This document shows, piece after piece, positions 59,404 through 64,000 of a DNA stretch of 64,000 nucleotides. The notes below the pieces were generated by a model that saw nothing but the letters and a program-made list of their open reading frames with translations, was not told the origin of the DNA and ran no database searches. A program made the position numbers and the translations under genes. The stretch's first letter is position 1; the number at the start of each line of letters is the position of its first letter. Source of the DNA: an uncultured Elusimicrobiales bacterium (lineage in GTDB: Bacteria; Elusimicrobiota; Elusimicrobia; Elusimicrobiales; Elusimicrobiaceae); assembly GCA_944324645.1 (NCBI GenBank), contig CALUXB010000001.1, positions 248,001-312,000 on the forward strand, given 5' to 3'.

Positions 59404-59414
59404 TCTTTGTTGCT

Positions 59415-61448
59415 ATGACTCCTTCCCCCTCTTCTTCAGACGCTAAAAGCCCGCTGCGGGTAAAAAAAGTCATCGTATTGACCACTGCTATGCTGACGTT
59501 TATTCCGTTTTGGAAAGCGGCGGCTATCGTATTGTGTGATTTTGGTTCCAGCGCTTTTTACGCCGGTGGCATTGCTATGCGTGCTTTTGGGCCGGCTTTC
59601 CCCTGGTTTATTTTGGCGGTAATGCTTTTTGCCGGGGTGTTGCTGGCGGTATATATAGAATCTTGTTCTTTATTTGTGCGCGGCGGCGTGTATAAGGTGG
59701 TGCGTGACGGGCTGGGGGATAATTCAGCCAAGTTTGCCGCTTCCGCTATGGCGTTTGACTTTTTGCTCACGGGGCCTATTAGTGCGGTTACGGCGGGGCA
59801 TTATTTATCTGGGTTAATTAATTCCTTTCTGCTTCAGTTTGGGGCGGGGTTTGTTATCCCGGAAAAAGGATTTTCTGTGGTATTTGGCTTGTTGGTAACG
59901 GCTTATTTTTGGCGCCAGAACGTAAAAGGGATAGAAGAATCCAGCGGCAAAAGCGCCAAAATTATTGCCTTTTCGCTGGCGGTATGTTTCCTGTTGGCTA
60001 TTTGGGCCTTTATTACAATGGGGATACGCGGGGTGCAAATGCCGCCGATGAGCTTGCAATTTTCGCCGGAGGCTTTGGGGTGGCTGAAGGATTTGGATTG
60101 GCATAAAACTATTGGCGTTTTGGGTATGATGATTGCTTTTGGGCACAGCGTATTGGCGTTATCGGGGTTGGAAACGCTGTCCCAGGTGTACCGCGAAATT
60201 GAATATCCCAAGCCGCAAAACCTCAAAAAGGCGGCTATTTTGATTTTTGTGTTTGCTATGCTATTCACCGGGGGCTTGACTTTCCTGTCTGCCCTGATTA
60301 TTCCGCAAGATTTGATTGCGGGCAGATACAACGAAAATTTGCTTTCGGGTTTGGCAATGTCTATGGCCGGGCCGAATTTCTTAAAGCTGCTAATGCAGAC
60401 TTTGGTGGTGGTGGCGGGCGTGGTGATGCTTTCCGGTGCGGTTAATACGGCGCTGATTGGCTCCAACGCGCTTTTAAACCGTGTGGCGGAAGACGGGATT
60501 TTGACCGATTGGTTCCGCAAAATCCACCGCAAGTACGGCACCACCTACCATATTATTAACATTGTGGCATTCTGCCAGGCGGTTGTGATTATTCTTTCCC
60601 GCGGCAACGTGTATCTGCTGGGTGAAGCGTATGCCTTTGGCGTAATATGGTGTTTTGTGCTAGAAACGGGGTCTATTATTATGCTGCGCTTTAAACGCGC
60701 GGCGGAAAAGCGCGACTTTATGTTCCCGCTGAATATCAAATACGAAAACTATTATATCCCGGTGGGTATGACGCTGGTGTTTTTGTTTCTGCTTGGGGTG
60801 GCGTTGGTTAATTTGCTCACCAAGCAAATTTCCACTATATCGGGTATTTGTTTTACAGTGTTTTTATTTACGGTGTTTAAAATTTCTGAACGGCTCAACG
60901 CCCGCAAAGCCAATGCAATGTTTGAAGAAGGTTACCGGGAAACGATGAACACCGCTACGGCTTCTGACTTACAGGCGGTGGTACAGGAAATAGATAAGCC
61001 CAACCGCGTATTGGTGGCGGTGAAAGACCCGGATAATTTATATCATTTGGAAGACGTGCTCAGCACGGTCAACGTAGAAGATACCGAAGTGATTGTGCTC
61101 TATGCCAAACCGGTGGAAAATGTATTGCTTCGCCAAGATATGCGCAGTAACGCCGCCGATGAACGGGAGCTGTTCACCCAAGTCATTTTTTTGGCGGAAA
61201 AGTACGGCGTGCCGGTGATGCCGGTGATGGTGCAATCCAACGACGCTTTCTATGCAATGGTGCAAGTGTCTGCCGCTACGGATGCCAAAGAAATTGTGAT
61301 GGGGGTGTCGGGGCGGCACGGTTCCAATGCGCAAATGGAGCGGGTGGTAATGGCTTTCAGCGCGCTTAAAGAAACGGAGCTCAAACACCCTGTTACAGCG
61401 CGCATTGTGTGGGAAGGGCGCGAAGTCAGCTACCGCTTTAACAGATAG
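59415..61448 (+). CDS. APC-superfamily amino acid transporter with C-terminal UspA-like domain
   Basis: A 677-residue protein. The N-terminal 460 residues have about twelve membrane helices with APC features (FGSSAFYAGG, GPISAVTAGHYLSG, ALSGLETLSQVYREIEYPK). The C-terminal 150 residues form a UspA-like domain (RVLVAVKDPDNLYHLEDVL, then VMGVSGRHGSNAQMERVVMAF) that may bind ATP or another nucleotide and regulate transport. Similar architecture is known in some amino acid or K+ transporters. The substrate is unknown. It is adjacent to the IIA-type gene. Confidence 0.82.
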   Translation: MTPSPSSSDAKSPLRVKKVIVLTTAMLTFIPFWKAAAIVLCDFGSSAFYAGGIAMRAFGPAFPWFILAVMLFAGVLLAVYIESCSLFVRGGVYKVVRDGLGDNSAKFAASAMAFDFLLTGPISAVTAGHYLSGLINSFLLQFGAGFVIPEKGFSVVFGLLVTAYFWRQNVKGIEESSGKSAKIIAFSLAVCFLLAIWAFITMGIRGVQMPPMSLQFSPEALGWLKDLDWHKTIGVLGMMIAFGHSVLALSGLETLSQVYREIEYPKPQNLKKAAILIFVFAMLFTGGLTFLSALIIPQDLIAGRYNENLLSGLAMSMAGPNFLKLLMQTLVVVAGVVMLSGAVNTALIGSNALLNRVAEDGILTDWFRKIHRKYGTTYHIINIVAFCQAVVIILSRGNVYLLGEAYAFGVIWCFVLETGSIIMLRFKRAAEKRDFMFPLNIKYENYYIPVGMTLVFLFLLGVALVNLLTKQISTISGICFTVFLFTVFKISERLNARKANAMFEEGYRETMNTATASDLQAVVQEIDKPNRVLVAVKDPDNLYHLEDVLSTVNVEDTEVIVLYAKPVENVLLRQDMRSNAADERELFTQVIFLAEKYGVPVMPVMVQSNDAFYAMVQVSAATDAKEIVMGVSGRHGSNAQMERVVMAFSALKETELKHPVTARIVWEGREVSYRFNR

Positions 61449-61476
61449 AGAATCAGCATAATACAATATATCGGAG

Positions 61477-61503
61477 CCGCCCGGCAGAAAGGGCGGTTTT
61501 TTT
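61477..61503 (+). terminator. Intrinsic terminator after the transporter
   Basis: CCGCCC and GGGCGG around GGCAGAAA, followed by seven T. Confidence 0.85.
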
Positions 61504-61563
61504 ATGCGGCGCGGTTTGCTTAAAAGCGTTTGCCTGCGCGTTTTAGCAGGCGGTGGGAAATGC

Positions 61564-61569
61564 TATAAT
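61564..61569 (+). promoter_or_regulatory. -10 box of def, leaderless arrangement
   Basis: TGCTATAAT (extended -10) followed by six bases (AACTAT) and then ATG 61576. Confidence 0.6.
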
Positions 61570-61575
61570 AACTAT

Positions 61576-62100
61576 ATGGCTCTACATAAAATTGTAAAGT
61601 ATGGCGACCCTATTCTTCGTCAAAAACTTAAACCAACGGATTTTGAAGTACTGCGCCCGCTGCTGCCGCAGCTGCTGGAGGATATGCAAGAAACCTGTCT
61701 GTCCGTGCGCGGGGTGGGGCTGTCTGCCAACCAAATTGGCCTGGACTACCGTATGGCGGTCATTTTAATCCCGGAGTCGGATAAAAAGAACGCGCCGCTT
61801 AAACGCATTGTGATTATTAATCCGGAAATTGTGGAAAAACGCGGCGATATCGTAGAGGAAGAGGGGTGCCTTTCCCTGCCGGGGCTGTGGGTGGAAATCC
61901 CGCGGGCCAGTGATGTGACGGTGCGCTTTACAGATGAAAATGGCCAAGAGAAAAAAGTGCGCGCGCGCGGGCTTTTGGCTAAGGCTTTCCAACACGAAAT
62001 AGACCACTTGGACGGCAAACTGTTTATTGACTATGCAGACCCGGTTTTAAAACCCGCCATTAAAAAAGAGATTAAAAAGCTGCGCCCAGGCTGGGACTGA
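61576..62100 (+). CDS. def: Peptide deformylase
   Basis: Removes the formyl group from new proteins. The 174-residue enzyme has the three family motifs: GVGLSANQIG near residue 47, EGCLSLPG near residue 97, and QHEIDHLDGKLF near residue 139 (the metal site). The open frame begins at 61504, but the leaderless promoter and the homologous start support ATG 61576. A terminator follows. Confidence 0.95.
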   Translation: MALHKIVKYGDPILRQKLKPTDFEVLRPLLPQLLEDMQETCLSVRGVGLSANQIGLDYRMAVILIPESDKKNAPLKRIVIINPEIVEKRGDIVEEEGCLSLPGLWVEIPRASDVTVRFTDENGQEKKVRARGLLAKAFQHEIDHLDGKLFIDYADPVLKPAIKKEIKKLRPGWD

Positions 62101-62115
62101 TAAGCTTTTTATAAG

Positions 62116-62145
62116 AAAAAACCCGCCTGTTTGGGCGGGTTTTTT
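62116..62145 (+). terminator. Intrinsic terminator after def
   Basis: AAAACCCGCC and GGCGGGTTTT around TGTTTG, followed by T. Confidence 0.9.
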
Positions 62146-62255
62146 GATGTAGGGTTAAGAGCTTTCCCACCGGATTTTTACTTCTGTTTAGCAGGGCAAA
62201 AAACAAAGCCGTCTATATTTTGGGAAACCAGCCCCACCTTTTTTGTAAAAAATGA

Positions 62256-62284
62256 TTGCGCTGTAACAAAATTTTTATTATACT
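62256..62284 (+). promoter_or_regulatory. Promoter of the lysA leader
   Basis: TTGCGC (62256-62261), 17-base spacer, TATACT (62279-62284), and then six bases to ATG 62291 of the leader peptide. Confidence 0.72.
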
Positions 62285-62290
62285 AAGCCT

Positions 62291-62386
62291 ATGGTACTGA
62301 TTCTTTCCGTTAAATGTGTAAGCAAACAGAACAAGGGTAAGAAATGCTCTTGTGCTTTTGCTTGCAATTTGGCGGAAACGGATTAA
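62291..62386 (+). CDS. Lysine-rich leader peptide of the lysA-lysC operon
   Basis: A 31-codon open frame, MVLILSVKCVSKQNKGKKCS..., ending ...NLAETD. It has five lysines in eleven residues (positions 8, 12, 15, 17, 18), in a small gene starting directly at its predicted transcription start. The lysine codons lie in a pause hairpin (62320-62363). The following region can form either an antiterminator or a terminator. I infer that ribosome stalling at these codons senses lysyl-tRNA and controls the lysine-synthesis genes downstream. Four cysteines are also present, so the amino acid needs testing. This peptide is too short to be of use as a protein. Confidence 0.72.
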   Translation: MVLILSVKCVSKQNKGKKCSCAFACNLAETD

Positions 62387-62446
62387 CCGTATTTTAATTT
62401 AAATGAACCGATTTGAACCCCCGCTTGATTGCAAGCGGGGGTTTTT
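62320..62446 (+). promoter_or_regulatory. Transcription attenuator of lysA-lysC
   Basis: Three competing structures. (a) Pause hairpin: AAGCAAA (62320-62326) and ACAAG (62331-62335) pair with CTTGT (62349-62353) and TTTGCTT (62357-62363). (b) Antiterminator: GCTTGCAAT (62360-62368) pairs perfectly with ATTGCAAGC (62428-62436), extendable through G-U pairs. (c) Terminator: CCCCCGCTTG (62418-62427) with CAAGCGGGGG (62432-62441), then five T. No promoter lies between the terminator and lysA, so lysA transcripts must cross it. Confidence 0.72.
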
Positions 62447-62463
62447 ATTGGAAAGGAGAGCCT

Positions 62464-63726
62464 ATGTGTTTCCATTACGAAAACGGAGAATTATACGCAG
62501 AGGGGGTAGCGCTGGAGAGAATAGCGCAGGAGGTGGGCACGCCTTTTTATTGCTATTCTTACAGCAAACTGGCGGCTAATATTGCCGCATACCGCCGCGC
62601 GTTGGAGCCTTTTCACAGCGAGGTGTGCTATTCCGTCAAAGCCAATTCTAATTTGGCAGTCGTGTCTGCGGTGGCGGCGTTAGGCGGCGGGGCGGACGTA
62701 GTGTCTGGAGGGGAACTTTTTCTGGCGCTAAAAGCGGGGATTTCTCCGGATAAAATCGTATTCTCCGGCGTAGGCAAAACCGAGCAGGAGCTAGAGCAAG
62801 CCTTACGCTGTGGCATACGGCAAATTAACGTAGAATCTGCTGAAGAACTGCAGCTTTTGGCGCGCGTGGCCCAGCGCACCGGCACGCGGGCCAATGTGGC
62901 TCTGCGCGTCAACCCGGATGTGGACGCTTTGACCCACGTCAAAATTACCACCGGCAAAAAAGAAAATAAATTCGGCGTACCCTGGCCGGAAGCACACGAG
63001 CTCTACCACGCGGCGGCGCAAATGCCTTCTTTGCGGGTATGCGGCATTGCGGTGCATATCGGCTCGCAGCTGTTGGATTTGGAGCCGTTCCGCCTGGCTT
63101 TTACCCGCATAGCGGCTATGGTGCGCGCACTGGAAGCGGACGGCCTGAGTATTGAAAATATTGATTTGGGAGGCGGTTTGGGGATTAATTACAATGTGGA
63201 GCTCCCTCCTACCTGTGAGGCGTATGCCCAGGTAGTGCGCGAAACATTGGGCGAGCTGGACAAACATATCATCGTAGAGCCGGGCCGTTCGGTGGTGGGC
63301 AACGCCGGCGTGCTGGTAACCCAGGTGCTTTACACCAAACAGACGGAGCAGAAACGCTTTGTCATTGTGGACGCGGGTATGAACGATTTAATCCGCCCCG
63401 CTATGTATGACGCCTGGCACAGCATTTTGCCGGTGCACCGTGCGGGCACGGCCCCGGTGGTGGCTGATATTGTGGGGCCGATTTGTGAATCGGGCGACGT
63501 GTTTGCTAAAGACCGCATCATTGAGCCTGTGCAGTCAGGCCGTCTATTAGCTATAATGTGTGCTGGAGCATATGGCGCGGCGATGGCTTCGCAATATAAC
63601 TTCCGGCCGCTACCGGCTGAAGTGATGGTGCGCGGCAACGAATATGCCGTAGTGCGCCGCAGAAGCAGTTATGAAGAAATGCTGGAAGGCCAAAGCGTAC
63701 CTTCTTGGACAGGTGACCAACAATGA
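62464..63726 (+). CDS. lysA: Diaminopimelate decarboxylase
   Basis: A 420-residue PLP enzyme that converts meso-diaminopimelate to lysine. It has the PLP-lysine segment CYSVKANSNLAVV near residue 58, GGADVVSGGEL, the HIGSQ motif, IENIDLGGGLGINY near residue 233, EPGRSVVGNAG, and the substrate-site GPICESGDVFAKDR near residue 340. Start ATG 62464 has GGAGAG five bases upstream. It follows a lysine-rich leader peptide and attenuator. Its stop overlaps the lysC start by four bases (ATGA). Confidence 0.95.
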   Translation: MCFHYENGELYAEGVALERIAQEVGTPFYCYSYSKLAANIAAYRRALEPFHSEVCYSVKANSNLAVVSAVAALGGGADVVSGGELFLALKAGISPDKIVFSGVGKTEQELEQALRCGIRQINVESAEELQLLARVAQRTGTRANVALRVNPDVDALTHVKITTGKKENKFGVPWPEAHELYHAAAQMPSLRVCGIAVHIGSQLLDLEPFRLAFTRIAAMVRALEADGLSIENIDLGGGLGINYNVELPPTCEAYAQVVRETLGELDKHIIVEPGRSVVGNAGVLVTQVLYTKQTEQKRFVIVDAGMNDLIRPAMYDAWHSILPVHRAGTAPVVADIVGPICESGDVFAKDRIIEPVQSGRLLAIMCAGAYGAAMASQYNFRPLPAEVMVRGNEYAVVRRRSSYEEMLEGQSVPSWTGDQQ

Positions 63727-64000
63727 GCAAACAGATTTGCATTATGAAATTTGGCGGCAATACGCTGGCCAATAAACAAAAACTTTTAATGGCGGCCCAG
63801 TTAATAAAATCCCGCTATGATAAAAATTTCCTGCCAGTAATTGTGGCTTCCGCCAACGGCAATTTGACCGATGTGCTGTTAGACCACGCCTACAGCATCA
63901 GCCGCAACCCAGATAAAAGAGAGCTGGATATGCTGGTAACTACCGGGGAACGGGTCAGCGTGGCGCTTTTGTCTATTGCGTTGCGCGATATTGGGGTGCC
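63723..64000 (+). CDS. lysC: Aspartate kinase, N-terminal part (3' end outside window)
   Basis: The first enzyme of the aspartate family pathway. The visible 92 residues begin MSKQICIMKFGGNTLANKQ (the usual motif is KFGGTS, so Asn-Thr replaces Thr-Ser) and contain ELDMLVTTGERVSVALLSIA, the second kinase motif. It is translationally coupled to lysA. The regulatory ACT domains are not in the window. Confidence 0.88.
   Translation, partial: MSKQICIMKFGGNTLANKQKLLMAAQLIKSRYDKNFLPVIVASANGNLTDVLLDHAYSISRNPDKRELDMLVTTGERVSVALLSIALRDIGV

Noticed and set aside
62146-62290. Lysine (L-box) riboswitch before lysA
   Set aside because: The region is too short after the def terminator, and the conserved L-box core was not recognised. 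The leader-peptide model explains the terminator instead.
1-64000. CRISPR arrays, transposases, integrases or phage genes
   Set aside because: No regular short repeats and no such protein motifs were found in any frame I examined.

Overview
The window looks like a chromosome segment of a Gram-negative, probably anaerobic and probably gut-associated bacterium. My best guess is the phylum Elusimicrobiota. This rests on the many scattered single-copy type IV pilin genes, the gene content, and the acyl-CoA dehydrogenase/Etf cluster; no database could be searched. Envelope genes (kdsC, ispG-rseP-dxr-cdsA) indicate a diderm cell.

Layout. 1-5.3 kb: end of a pilin gene, kdsC-tmk-holB-metG, then two pilins. 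5.3-10.6 kb: recG (minus), a small mechanosensitive-channel-like protein, a pilin, and a secreted metzincin-type protease. 10.7-14.6 kb: the rpsU-dnaG-rpoD operon (minus). 14.8-22.2 kb: a pilin, the cdsA-dxr-rseP-ispG-proS operon (minus), another pilin. 22.3-26.0 kb: acyl-CoA dehydrogenase with EtfB and a ferredoxin-fused EtfA. 26-32.3 kb: a small orphan gene, an exported tandem carboxymuconolactone-decarboxylase protein, a histidine kinase, a membrane protein, a DnaQ-like exonuclease and gpmI. 32.3-37.2 kb: an inserted segment (pilin, two glycosyltransferase-type genes, GH3 hydrolase) lying between two copies of the gpmI 3' end. 37.2-43.9 kb: DUF167 gene, pilin, a possible small RNA, rpsF-ssb-rpsR-rplI, ridA-malQ and a nucleotidyltransferase. 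44.2-53.5 kb: tRNA-Lys/tRNA-Glu, msrBA, a four-pilin cluster transcribed behind marC and a thioredoxin/CcdA-type gene, a ClC channel, and a very large cysteine-rich pilin. 54.3-64 kb: tRNA-Ser, a radical SAM gene, CBM48 protein, tsaE-tsaB-rimI-TPR, a PTS IIA-type gene with an APC transporter, def, and the start of a lysA-lysC operon.

Thirteen pilin or pilin-like genes occur in 64 kb without any assembly ATPase, platform or peptidase gene here. Most share a C-terminal pair of cysteines spaced 10-15 residues apart. A thioredoxin/CcdA-type redox protein heads the minus-strand pilin cluster, so disulfide formation in pilins is a plausible shared theme.

The most notable regulatory signals are three. 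(1) Upstream of lysA-lysC there is a complete ribosome-mediated attenuator: a 31-codon lysine-rich leader peptide, a pause hairpin, an antiterminator pairing and a terminator. (2) Four pilin genes share a promoter with exactly twelve T residues in the spacer, overlapping a long palindrome; in three of them the start codon sits in the palindrome centre. (3) Many genes have a -10 hexamer (TANAAT-like) exactly six bases before the ATG with no Shine-Dalgarno sequence, which predicts widespread leaderless mRNA.
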